A stretch of 64,000 nt of DNA. Source: Physcomitrium patens. Its lineage: Eukaryota > Streptophyta > Bryopsida > Funariales > Funariaceae. Every line of letters begins with the position of its first letter. Within the stretch, counting starts at the first letter, position 1. Below, in pieces: positions 22,321-35,221 of this stretch. The stretch lies in assembly GCF_000002425.4 (NCBI RefSeq), contig NC_037267.1, positions 8,248,198 through 8,312,197 of the forward strand, given 5' to 3'. The position numbers and the translations under genes are program-made. Under the pieces are notes generated by a model. The model made no database searches. It was given only the letters and a program-made list of their open reading frames with translations, and was not told the DNA's origin.

Positions 22321-25300
22321 AAGTTAATTGTGCGGAGTGGAAATTATCAGGAAACACAATTGTATGAATTATTGCTCTTACCCGAAACACAAAACTTGTA
22401 CACGGTGTGAATCCACTCCGCTTAGCTTCATTCACCGCAACTCAATCACTAAAACAGAGACTTGGTAACATGAAATAACCTCTACCTACCCAACTAATTC
22501 TTCATATAAGTATCACTCTCTTCTGATTGAGATACCACTCTCTTCTGCATGCATCATAGTCGAAATTTCCAATATGCAACAGATCAAAAGTACAAATCAA
22601 GTATCTCTTACGCTTGAGCTTGAAATAAATCAGAAAATTATGAGCTTCATCGCTATTTTATCCTGCTTAACCCCTATCTGCCGCTCCAATGCTATCACCA
22701 GCAATCCAGGACTACGTAGTCTTTTGATTCAATCAATCGTAGAAGGCCCTATGAACTCCACACAACGTTAACTTTTTTGATGAAAACAATGAGGGGTGCA
22801 TGTAGCCGATGAGAACCATATTTTGTCTTACCTGTTTATCTCCCTGAGCGATAGATATTGATAAAAGCTACTAGAGTTTCTTTTGTGCTGCTCAGATTGA
22901 GTGGAACAATGTGTTGATGGGATATGTGAATAGCTTAGAATGGATCTAGGGCTAGACGAAATCTTGTTACAAGTATAGCATGTTCTTATACCATTTGGAT
23001 TTGGTCCTTTCTGTTGGTTTATATAGATTCCAGAGTAAAAAAAATACAACACAATGGAATGGAGTATTTTATACTAGTTCTGTTTAGCTCATCCAAGCAT
23101 CAATTAGACTAAGGTTAAATATTTCGATCTAAACCAAATACCACAACAGTATTCTGAAAAGCACTCTACTTCTTGACAAGTTTTATTCAAGCTCCAATTA
23201 TTAGAACATGAGAAGCAATGTCTATTTAACATGGTCCATATTACATCGTTCCCAAACCAACCTTTGTTTAATTTAAATAGTAATAATAGTTATTTTTTAT
23301 ATGTTTGGTTATTTCTTCTTGAATTTTTATTTTCTATTCTTAATTGTTGTGGATTGTAAAAGAATTATATTTTCACTACTCAATAAAAAATTTATAATCA
23401 TGTAAAAAATGTGATATATGAATAAGTTCTTTTTAAAGTATATTTTATGTAGTAGTGTTTTCTAACCTATTTACTTAATTAATTAAATAAATGATGGTAA
23501 GATGTTTTGAAGACCCAAGATGTGGTTGTTACATTTTGGATGAATAACACGTTTTTTTGTATTTCATGTCCATTAAGAAAAAATCGTATTTGTGTTTCTA
23601 TGTAAACTGAGGAAAGACCAAATTTTTGAGGTTTTTCAAAGGATAGAAATTGCACAAAACTAGATATAAGAGGGAAACAAAATTTATTATTGTTAGAAGG
23701 ATCCACTACTCAAATTCTAAATATGAGTTTGTAAAATTAGATAGGTAGGTAGAAGTCTATATTAAAAGTTGTAATTTATTTGTGATCTGTAGTAGAAATT
23801 AGTGAATGAATGATTTGGACATAAAACAACGAACATCATAATTACTGAATATAAATTGAATTTTAGAATTTTTATAGTAGATAGGAAGATAAGATATGCA
23901 GAAAATTTGACAATCCGAATTGGAAAAATTAAAATTAAAAGAGTATATAACATAATCTATATGCTTGTGGGTACTAATATTTTTTATTTAGTTTTATTTA
24001 TTTATTTTAATAATATAATATTAAATGATTTTTTTAGGCACATAATTTGCACATTCATTAAGTCTTTGGATAGGCCCAAGATTGCTCTTTTAAAGCACTA
24101 TAAATGTGGCATATTGAATAAAATATAGCCTAATAGAGATAAAAGTTCTCAAAGGTTTGTAAAATTTTGAAATAAATAAGTAAATTATGTTTGTGTGTAT
24201 GTATATCTATCTATCTATATATATATATATATATATATATACATTATTGCAAGGCATTGCTACTTTTCATATGTATTTTATGCATTAAAAGTTCAAAAAC
24301 AAATTACAAAAAAATTCTGTTTGTGCACACTATAATTTTCATGCATATTGATGGTTTATATGTTAATACTAAAATTTAGAGTACTAAGAAACACGTGTTT
24401 AAATTTTTACATTTTTATTTTGTTTTGATGACAAACAAAAATTGAAAGTGAAATATTAGCCTGTTTCACATGAACAATGTATGAGTATACATGCTTTATA
24501 CAAAAAAAAAATACTTCACACATATATTATGGTAAATGGACATACATCAAATTATTAGTGATTTTTTAGTATTTTTTATGATTTAAAAGTAAAACCTCAA
24601 CAGACTTCATGATTGGTCAAAATCTCTGGAGGAATCTTACAACATATACAATATATGTTTCAAGATTTAAGTTATGTACATATATACTCACTGATACATG
24701 CATTCATACATTAACTTAAAACTATCTTCGAATCAGTTTAAGAAAAAGTTTTATGATATCAAATATTAGACATTCATAACACTATCAATACATCTATATT
24801 TGCATTGTTTGATTTAAAATATTTTTTAAATTTGAAAATTTTCAACTTCAATTACTAACATTTGAACAATGAAATAAATAGCCTAAAAATAAAATAAATA
24901 CATAAACCAAAAAAAAAAACAAATGCCCAAACCAACATCTTATATAAAATTAAACATAGAATAATATAATGATTGTTAATAGAAGTTGTTTTTAAATAAT
25001 CTTTTCTTTGTTTGATATTTTACAAATCATTGTAAAAAATAGATAGTAAAAGAATGCAAGAAATTATCAAAGAATTTAAAGTGATAAGTATCATAACCTT
25101 TTAATAAGTATGCACAATTTTATTTATTTATTTATTTATTTATTTATAATTTTCTTTATCACTGCAATAAATGATTAAAAGTGCTTCAAGATACATATGG
25201 ATGTTTGTACTTGATTATTTTTTTAGGATTTTGTTGGTGCATCTTGGCACTCATTTTTTTCTATTGCCATTTTGTTATGCAACTTGCTATCCATCAAATA

Positions 25301-26047
25301 TCATCAAAGTTTTTATTGAAGTTTTTATAAGTTGTCTTAAACTTATGTTGTATATTAAATTATATTTTATAGATATTAAAATACACATCTATAAAGAATG
25401 TGCATTTTATTCATTGTGGTATGCATTAGCAATATTTCATAAAATATACTATGATGTGCAATACAAATTTAGGGTAGCTTGTGGTAGCATTAATTAAAAA
25501 TTGTAATGACATGAGATAGATGAGAAGTTGTGGTGGCATTAACAACATCCTTTATTTATGGATCTATTTATTATTGCTAAATATATAAATCTATATATTA
25601 AGATTATTCAAGGAGACTAGTGGTGGCGTGCTTTCATTGCATGCATCCCTCTTGCTTTTTATCAAAAAACTTAATGCTGTCTAGAGTCCACATGACATTT
25701 TATGGTTGATTCTAGGAAATTCATAGAATTCACAAGGTATTTTAAACTTCCTGATATATATAATTTCATCCAGCAAACCAATGTAATAATAGGTTGTCTT
25801 ACTTGTCTTATTGTTTCAATCGCATTTGATGGTTTCTATTTTACTATTTTGATTACATTTGATAGTTTTAATTGTATATGATGGTTTTGATTGCATATGA
25901 TGGTTTATATTCTTGCAAACTTTTACGATTCCATCAATTGTGCTCAATTTTTCTTTCTAGTCACTTTCATAAGTGTAACTTTTAGTTTACTATTTTGTGA
26001 CAAGCTAACTCTATTTGATCGTATTTGATGTTTTCAATTGCACCAAT
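22321..26047. other. AT-rich DNA, no gene seen
   Basis: From about 23040 onward composition is extremely AT-rich with simple repeats (TA run near 24211-24241, TTTA repeats near 25120-25150). Frames such as 25171-25497 plus are open for about 100 codons, but their composition (Ile, Phe, Tyr, Lys, Leu) is what AT-rich noise gives, and no domain is seen. Confidence 0.5.
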
Positions 26048-26576
26048 TGTCAAGGACATGAATTTCAAAGAACTAAAATGTCAATACACTCTTTTATGAC
26101 TTGAAAAGACTAAAAAATCACTCAAAGATGATATAATATTAAACTAGAATGGCTATTGCCAAAGTCAAGAAGACTAAAATGTCTTGAAATGAGACTAAAG
26201 ACTAGAAAGATATTGACATGAGTGAAGAAGGCTTCACTCTTACCTCTATATATATTCTTAACTAGGAGCTATATAGTAATGTCCTAAAGAATCTCCAAAA
26301 TGTGTTGACTTTGCAAAATATGTATTTTAACTTATAAGGCAAGTTTTCTACATGTGTGCCACATAGTTAGCTTGTTTTGCAAGCCACCAACATGTGGTTA
26401 ATTTATTGACTAAGTTTCTAATCTACCAATCAACCACAAATACATATAAACTCAAAGTAGTATCTATGAAGTTTCTAGGAAGCTTTTTTAAAAGATACTA
26501 TAAAATAAATCTATTTTTACTTACTTCTATTTAATCATATAGGTTAATATTAAAATAAATATGTATATTTGTGACA
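26048..26576 (-). repeat. LTR of element A' (3' LTR in element orientation)
   Basis: Begins TGTCAAGG and ends GTGACA on the plus strand, the TG...CA form of LTRs. It aligns along its length with the LTRs at 34060-34611 and 39949-40499, but with many differences, so it is older. CCAAT lies directly outside at 26043-26047. Confidence 0.85.
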
Positions 26577-26860
26577 TTACTTCGTCTTCTAAGCATAAAT
26601 TCTACAAAGAGCAATCATCATATATTGAGAAAATCTAAAATATAGCACATTATATTTGCCACATATTCTAATCTTTATTCTATTTGAAGTTGGTTGATAA
26701 GTCCTCTCAACCATCAATAGTGTTCCATACCAGGATAATAAGACCACCTTATAATTTGATTTTTGTTGAAGCCTTCATAACTTCCTTCATATAAAACATT
26801 TGGAACACCATTAGGAGTTAATCCTACCTCTTATAAAATCACCAAACATTGAAAGTCTCT

Positions 26861-28940
26861 TGTGATCTAAAATAAACATCTACTAATTGGAGGTTTATTT
26901 TTTGTTTACAACAAGTGAATTAAATCTTAAAACCTTAGAAATTTAGCCCTTATTTAAATCTTAATCAAATTACTTGTAACATCCTTAAATCAACCAAATA
27001 ATCAAGCAAAAAACTTTACTACAACTAATACTTGTGATAGCAATTCATTATAAGCTATGTAATAAAAAATAAATAAATAAATAAAATAAATAAATAAATA
27101 ATATATTTAATTTATCTTTAAAAATTCTTTATTTTTTAATTAATAATAATAATAAAATTTTATTATTTATTTACTTATTTTTATTTTAATTAAAAATTCA
27201 TCTTTAACAAGTTTTCATTTAAGTATAGAATTTCATCCAAATATATTTTCATCCAAGTTAATTTTTCTGATTCAACTTTGATTGTTCATCTAACTAACTT
27301 AATTCAACTCTAATTCTATTCATCTGAATCTACCTAATTAGCAAGTGTGACACATACGCTTCAAATCTCATCCTGTTGAGAGGTTCTGTGTAGCTTGTTG
27401 TGATTTGAACTTGGGTACAGCTCTACTACCGAGGTGACTCGACCTTGCGCATTTGCAATTGATGAGGTCAGCACAATCCAAAACTCCCTTACAATTTTTA
27501 GTCGTCTTCAAGTCCCTTAGTAAGCGACCGATCCTCACTTGGTGGTTGTGCAATCAATCTTTCAAAATGGCAATGCCAATGAGCTTAGAAAGTCTAGAGT
27601 AGAAGAGGCCATTGAGACAGTCTACTATATTTGGATCACTCTTCCCTCCAAAATGTGAAGAACCTCGAGAAAGTGTGCGCCAACTTAATCAAGGATGCTG
27701 AGGACAGGAGGCTCAAGGTGTAGGGACCAGCGCATATGTCTATCAAAGTACTCACAACCACCGTCTGCAGAACTCAAATGCCAATCTCACCAAGATCAGT
27801 ACAAAAAAGAAAACTAAGAATTCAACAAATTCATCACATAATTGCTCTCCACACAACGTGCTAGAACGAAATTAAGAATTTAGTAACCTAATTGCCGCCG
27901 AGCTCAATCCACCGCAAAAATCACAATAAGAGAATCAAATCAATAAGTTTGACTGTTGCTGCACTAGATTGAAGGAACTTCAATCCGCAGAACAAAGAGG
28001 ACACAAATTACTACTCTCTTGCTGCCACATAGCAGCACCAACTTGGAAGGGGCGGAATTTTTTTTTTCCAAACTCTAGATTCTATAGAGCGTTAAGCTCC
28101 AAGGGAAAGAGACAAAACAACAAAAAATTGGTTGACAATCTTGTCAATGTCAAGTAATATAACATCCACGCCGCCCACCGAGCAGAGAACACCAACAAGA
28201 AGATCACAATCATACGACACAATGCTTCTCAACAGCGTATAGAAGAAAAACAAACATAACAATCTGACCAGAGTTCTTCCACAGCAGCTCATCACTATAC
28301 ACAAGTAAAAAAATAGGAACAACAATGCATGCCGCTGGAGCCATTTAAAACTGTAACAGGAATCGCCAACTTCTATTAACAATAACTCAATTAACACAGA
28401 AAGAGCACCTCAACGCACATTGTTGCTGCTATTGCATTGCCTTAATTATCCAAGTTATTGACAGTAGCTCCACCAACAACTGCTGGAGGAAGATCAAGGA
28501 GAAACACACTAGAAGATGATGAATCGTGATTCTCCACATACCATGCAAGAAAACCCTCGACCCAATCTAATGCTGCACCGTAAAAAGAAATTGTTTCTTT
28601 TACAATACCAAAATCTAAGATCACCAAAAAATAAACTCCACCATCAATCAATCCACTATCGCCTCACAAGGAACTATTACTGCACCGTAACAATAACATC
28701 CAGATTTTTGCAAAAAATGTAAATAAATAAATAAATAAAATATGCCTATTTGCTGAGAAGACAAAAAGGCTCAGCCATTCAAGAGTAGCATCTTGCCTTC
28801 TTGATCACCTTTTATGTTTATTTTTTTCTTTTTCTTTTTCTTTTTTTCATTTTTCTTTCTTCTTTCTTCTTCTTTTTACTTCTTTTGATCTTCTTTTCTT
28901 CTTTTTTTCCTTCTTCTTTCTACTCTTTTGATCCTTTTAC

Positions 28941-28974
<34 letters not shown>

Positions 28975-29295
28975 TAATATATATAGATATTTTATAACAT
29001 CTATATATATTTTAAAAACTATTAATAAAATAGATATTTTATTTTATTTTATTTTATTTTTTTGACCATAAGGGTTACTTTTATTGTCCATTATTTAATG
29101 TTAATTACAAAAATCTTATTCTTCATAGAAATTTATTTTAATAAATTCTACTCTATGTTACATATTCAGTATGAATAATCTTTTTTCTATTTTTTTCTAA
29201 AAATTCTAATATTAAATCATAAAATTTATGATTTTAAGTACAATAAATATATTTTTTATACTAAATATTGAAGTGAGTCAATTCAATGATTTACA
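26861..29295. mobile_element. Unidentified 2.4-kb insertion with TG...CA ends
   Basis: Comparison with the sister element shows that this block interrupts it. TCTCT occurs exactly at both junctions (26856-26860 and 29296-29300) as a 5-bp target duplication, and the block runs from TGTGATCT to GATTTACA. TG...CA ends with a 5-bp duplication are typical of LTR retrotransposons, but I found no matching LTR pair by eye and no gag or pol motif. The centre (about 27330-28720) is less AT-rich than its surroundings and its open frames have no known domain. A pyrimidine-rich tract lies at 28806-28935. A non-autonomous LTR element is my best guess. Confidence 0.6.
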
Positions 29296-32200
29296 TCTCT
29301 TTTAAGGTTGTGATATCAGCCACGTTGTATCTTGCCATCTATTTGAAAAAAGACTTGTTATTCTTAAAGATCTTTATCTCAATTATGTAGTTTTGAAGGT
29401 TATAAAAATTGCAATGTCTTATTTAATAAGTCAAAAAGTGATAGCTCTTAAGTTAAATCTGTTGGTTTTTAGTTTTCTATTTCTTTAGCATTACAAATAC
29501 ACAAAAGTTATAAACAAGAATAGAAGGTAGAATTCTTTCTTTCTCGGGGCTTGTTTCTTTTATGACAAAGTTATATTATTATTTATCTTAGTGTTGATAG
29601 ATGTTATCAATGAAAAGATTCAATCTTTGTTATTGTATTTATAAGATTCTTTGCTGACTCCTATGTACATTCACTAATATCATATTTGTACCAATGAATA
29701 AGTTGTTCTAATCTATTTTGGCACCATCTAGAATCTAATGCTTCTTGCACCTCAAAATCTTCATTATTATCCATTTTTATAGAATAAGATGGCATTTGTC
29801 TTCTTTTCGAGATATTCATTATCTCATATGGCTTAAAAAGAAACACATAGAATACAAAATGGATCTTCATAGACTCTAGTAGATATAATTCATAAGAAAC
29901 ATGATTGACCTATTCACAAATATAAAAAGGTTCAAACTTACAATAGTTCAATTTATTATAAGGACAAGTAGTCTTATTATTGCAAAAAAGTAGCTATACC
30001 TTGTTACTTATAATGAATTGTAGTTGTTCCTAGAATAGACATCTTCATTGATCTTTTGTTGTTCTTAAGCTTTCTTTAACAATGCCTTCATTGTTGCATG
30101 TAGCTTTAACAAAAAAAAATCCAAATCTTTTGTTGTAGGATTATCAACTTTTGAAAAGTCAAAAATATAAAATTATAGATAATAATTATAATTTACAAAG
30201 AAAGATGTGTATTGAATAGAAAAATGTATCAAATTATTATATACAAATTCTACTAATGGCAAAAGAGTTGTTCAATCTACTTGATGATAATTGATGGTAC
30301 ATCTCAAATATTGCTCCAAAATTTGATTTACTTATATTGTTTGCCTTTTAATTTGAGGATAAAAAGCCAAATAAAGTTTTATATCCACTTTTTGAATCTT
30401 AAAAAGGGTTTTTGAAAATCTTGATATAAATTGAGTCCTTCTATTTGATATAATAACTTTGGGCAAACCATGATAGTAATAGATGTTATTAAAAAAATCT
30501 TAGCCATTCCTTCAACTATGATATATTTTGTACATGGTACAAAATGTGCCATTGTGTTAAAGCAATCTATTATTATAAATATAGAATCATATGAAACTGA
30601 GACTAGAAGATCTATAATAAAATCTATAGAAATAAAAGATCATATTTTTTTATAATAGATAATAGATGGAGAAGTCTATAACGTTGATGATGAGGAGCTT
30701 TTGATCTTGAATAAATATCATACAATTTTACAATATTTGGCTACCTTCTACATTTAAGACCTCCCAAAATCTCTTGATATTAGTTCCAAAGCCTTATTAT
30801 ATCCAAAATGTTTGGCTATTGAAAAGTTATGACGAGCTTGAAGAACATGTAATTGTGTTTTATCTTTTAGAATATATAATTATTCTTTAAAATATAATAA
30901 ATTATTCTTGAATTTGAACTTGAAAGTATTATGAAACTTAGAATAATTATTCTTGAGATCATGAATAAGAAGATTATAGGATATATTTGATTGAATTTAC
31001 TTCATAAAGAATGAATCAATAGTCAATGTTGATTTTATTGCTTGAAGATAAAAATATTGTGGCTTCAAGAGAATTACTACAATCCCTTCTTTTGGTACAA
31101 CATAAGAATATCTAAAAAGGGCATATGAAAAACCTTATTATTTTTAGGATCAATATGTAATCTTGAAATCAAATCTTAATAAAGATATACTCCAATAAGC
31201 TTAGCGATAATTCAAAATATGTGCTGACATGAAGTACTTGAGGTTCTTTTCATCCGTATATATGATGACCATACTAGAAGCGCCTTCTAGATAATGATGC
31301 CATTCTTAAAATAAATCCATGATTACAAGAAGCTCTTTGTTATAAATCTCATAGTTAATCTTGGCTATTGAAAATTTCTTTGAATGAATATTTATTGGGT
31401 GGAGCTTGTCACTTGCTTCTATTTGTGAAAAAATAATACTTATAGCAAAGTCTGATGTATTTGTTTTTATAAAGAATGCCTTTAAAAAGTTGATGCAATA
31501 TAAGATTGGTATAAAAATAAATATTGTCTTCAAAGCTTTAAAAGATACTTCAGCTTTTTTGTTCTACTAAAGTTTGTCTTTACATGTCAAGCATGTAAAA
31601 AGATTTACAACTTTAAAAAAGTTCATGATAAAGTTCTAGTAATAATTGATAAATCTCAAAAAAAATTACACATTTTTTTATTATTGTTAAAATCTTCTAA
31701 TTTGTGATAGTTTGAATCTTCTTAGTATCTATTATAAGACCATCATTTGAAATGATGTATGCTAGGAAGTCAACTTGTGTAGTGTGAAATACATACTTTT
31801 CTATCTTGGTATATAATCCTATATCTCTTAGTTTTTATAATATGCAATAAACATGAACTTTATACTCTTCTATATATTTAGAGTATATCAAGATGTTGTT
31901 TAAATAACAAATGACAAAATCATTAAGAAATTCATAAAAGACATCATTTATTGAATGTTAAAAAGTAGCTGGCACATTCATGAGTCCAAAAGACATGATA
32001 TTACATTCAAAACGCCCATATTTAGTTCAAAATGTAGTTTTTTATTTGTTTTGTTTTATTTTATTTTATTTTATTTTAATACATACTTAGATTGTATATT
32101 CTTTGTAGATATATTTTGTATAGATCTTTCCTTGATTTAATTCATCAAGAAGTCTTAAAAAATCAATGATAGAGAATACTTATTCTTGATAGTAATCTTA

Positions 32201-33418
32201 TTGAGTCTTTGATAATCCACATTCATCCACAGAGATTCATCTTTTTTCTTTATAAATAAGATAGGAGTTCTAATTTGAGATTTGAAATAGTGTATAAAGT
32301 TCTTAGCCAAATTCTTATCAATGTATTTCTTAAATGCAACCAATTCATTCTATAATAGGCTACAGTTTGGTTCAAATAGTGATTGAGTTCTTTCTTGAAT
32401 CTCAATAAAATAATCATAAAAATGATGCTCTGAAAGAATATTTGTATTCTTCTTTTTAAAGACATCTTAATAATCTTGATATTGGCTTAGAATGCCATTT
32501 GAATTCTTTTTTTCATCAACAATAACTGTGGCATATATAACAAAAATTGACCCTTCTTGTGCAGCATGCATGAAAGTTTTTGCATCTATTAATAATTATT
32601 AGGATATATTGATTTTATGGATTTCTATTTGCATAGAAAAATCTTGAACTAAACTATGAAAAAATTCAAGATTGCAAGAAATCCAATCTATGTGAGGATT
32701 ATATCTTTCTAACCCCAATAATTTTAAAATAATTAGATTAAAAAGAAATCTTATCACATTAAATATTATTAAACAATTATGACTATTAGTTGCTACTTCT
32801 ATAAAAAGTAGTTTTATATGTAATATCTTCAAAAGATAATGAATGATCATCTATTATTTCTATATACAGAAGTTTGATTTTTTTTAATTAAAGACATATC
32901 TTGTTTTTTGAAAAAGTCTTTTTTTATAAAACAAGATGAGGCTCATGAATCCAACAAGGCTAAGACTTTGTGATTTTTTGGTCTTAAACAAACTTCTATT
33001 ATAAAACAAGTTGAGATATCAGTAGAAAGTACAAAATCTTTATTAGGAGTTGAGTAAGATTCTAGCCACATCATTCCTATTATAGCTAGAGAGATTTGAT
33101 ATTGCATTATTATTGGATAATATTGAGCAATATATTTGGATTCTTCACAATATAGGTACAAACCTTTTTAACAATGACAAGTCTTTTTTTGCTCAGTAAG
33201 AGATTTAAAACATATCATATTAATCTGTATTAACTCTAGCTTTGATGAATAAGTTTCTAAAAACTTAGGAACTATTGTCATTACTTGACTTGTTTCACTC
33301 TATCAAATCTTTATTCTTGACATCTTTTAAATAATCAATTATTGTATACAATGGCTTAAGTAATAAATTATTTCAAAGATTTTATTTTAGGCATTGTCAA
33401 TAATAAATCTTTGATATT

Positions 33419-34059
33419 ATATAATATGATATAGATAAGATATTTGTATTATTAATGTATTAAAAATAGATAATTCGAGTCATGTTTGAGAAGTTTCTAG
33501 AAGTTTTTAGAAGTTTTTAAAATTGAAGCTAGATTGATAGTCTATGTAGAATCTATCACAAAATATTCTAAAAAAGCTTTAGAAAAATTATCTAAGATAA
33601 TTTGTTCTAGTCTACATTATCCTATATTATAACAAGATTCATATTACTATAGGTTGAAAGGATCTTAGATCTTAGAAATGCCTAGTATCATTTTATTGAT
33701 ATCAATATGAATATTAGTCTATTTTTTGGTAGTATATTGTTAGCCGCTGTCTAATTAGACATTAGTTGTTGTGATCACATTTTGGAGCTATTTTGGAGCT
33801 ACCACAAGTTACTTATAAGAAGTCAATTGAAAGAAGAAAAGACATTATATTAGTAGAATTTAGTAAGAAAATTGAAGCATAGAAGATATGGTGAAGCAAT
33901 CCCAAATAGAGATTCAATTACAATACCTCCTAATCTAGATAGCTACTATGCAATGATAAATAAAAGCCTTTAAGATAAAAGAGTCAATATTTGCTAGGCT
34001 AAAATTGAATAAGCTTGGTACATATTCTGAGACTTCAAGGCAGTAAGATACATACCAAT
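33419..34059 (+). mobile_element. Element B' left part: LTR and gag start
   Basis: From 33419 the sequence matches the LTR of the B family (start TATAATATG like the copy at 55414; end near 33706), with an internal deletion relative to the 499-bp LTR. It is followed by leader and gag sequence that tracks 50807-51170. It breaks off at CCAAT, where the A element is inserted, and resumes at 40500. Gag frames are full of stops. Confidence 0.75.
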
Positions 34060-34611
34060 TATCAAGGACATGAACTCTAAAGAAAGATAATCTCAATACA
34101 CTCTTCTGTCACTCAAAAATACTTAGAAATCACTCAAACATGATAATATATTGAACTAGAATGGCTATTTTCAAAGACTAGAAAACATGACGACTCTTAA
34201 AACTAGACTGGAAATAAGAAAGGAGTTGAGAAGAGTGAAGAAGGCTTCATTCTTGTCTCTATATATACTATCTAATTAGGAGCTACATGGTGACATTCTA
34301 TAGGACCTTCAATATGTATTGACTTTGTAGAACACTTGCCTTGACTTACAAGGCAAGTTTTTCTATGTGTGGGCCACATAGTTAGCTTGGTCTTCAAGCT
34401 AATAATATGTGTGGCACATGGCCAACTTGTTGACCATGTTTCTAATCCAAAAAGTCAATTAAAGACACCTATGAAGTCAAAGTAGTATCTATGAAGCTTC
34501 TAGGAAGCTTCCATATCAAATACTATAGAATTAACTTATTTTGATCTATATTTATTTACTTCTAATTATTTATATATGTAATTACTAGCTTACATGAGTA
34601 TGTCGGTGACA
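34060..34611 (-). repeat. 3' LTR of element A
   Basis: 552 bp, closely similar to 39949-40499. On the plus strand it begins TATCAAGG, where the sister copy at 26048 has TGTCAAGG, so the terminal TG/CA dinucleotide has mutated. It ends GTGACA. Confidence 0.92.
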
Positions 34612-35221
34612 TCATTCCTCCTTCTAGAGACGAGTTCCATAAGGAGCAGTCATCATATGTTGAGGAAATCTATAATACGACAAATTATATTTGCCATATA
34701 CTCTGATCTTTGTTCTCTTCGAAGATGATTGATAGGGCCTCTCAACCATTGGTAGTGTCCCATACCAGGGCATGAAGACCACCCAGTTATTTGGTTGTTG
34801 TTGAGGCCTTCATAACTTCCTTCGAATAGAATATTTGGAATACCATCAGGAGTTGTTCTTACCTCTAGTAAAATCACCAAACATCACAAGTCCCTTCCAA
34901 GGTTGTGATACCAAACGCGTTGTATCTTGCCATCTATTCGAGGAAGAACATGTCGTTCTTGAAGATCTTCATCTCGATTGCATTGTCTTGAAGGTTGTGA
35001 CAATTGTAATGTCTCATCCAGTAGGTCAGCAAATGAAGGCTCTTGAGTCGAATCCATAGGTTGTTGATTCTCCATCTCCTGAGCGTCACAACTATAAAGA
35101 AGCTACAAATAGGATTGAAAGTAGAATGTTATCTTGTCTAGATCTTGTTTCTTTTATAAAGAATATTTTTATCTTGGTTTTGATAGATGTCATCGATGGA
35201 AAGCCTCCACCACCTTTGCTG

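Larger units (their letters stand above)
26048..33420 (-). mobile_element. Degraded Ty3/gypsy chromovirus A' (truncated, interrupted)
   Basis: An older copy of the element family at 34060-40499. It starts with an LTR (26048-26576), continues with the chromodomain and pol region, is interrupted by an insertion at 26861-29295, and resumes at 29301. The gag 5' half and the 5' LTR are lost: similarity to the younger copy stops at 33420 (its position 39054), where a B-family LTR begins. Readable minus-strand domains are the chromodomain (about 29680-29790, EDFEVQEALDSRWC), RNase H (31306-31533), reverse transcriptase (about 31700-32400, IRTPILFIKKKDESLWM) and the gag knuckle/protease region (about 32930-33160). 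Frames are broken by many stops, so it cannot move by itself. Confidence 0.85.

Noticed and set aside
25171..25497. 108-codon open frame in AT-rich DNA
   Set aside because: Amino acid use follows AT-rich composition, with no domain and no splice context; expected by chance.
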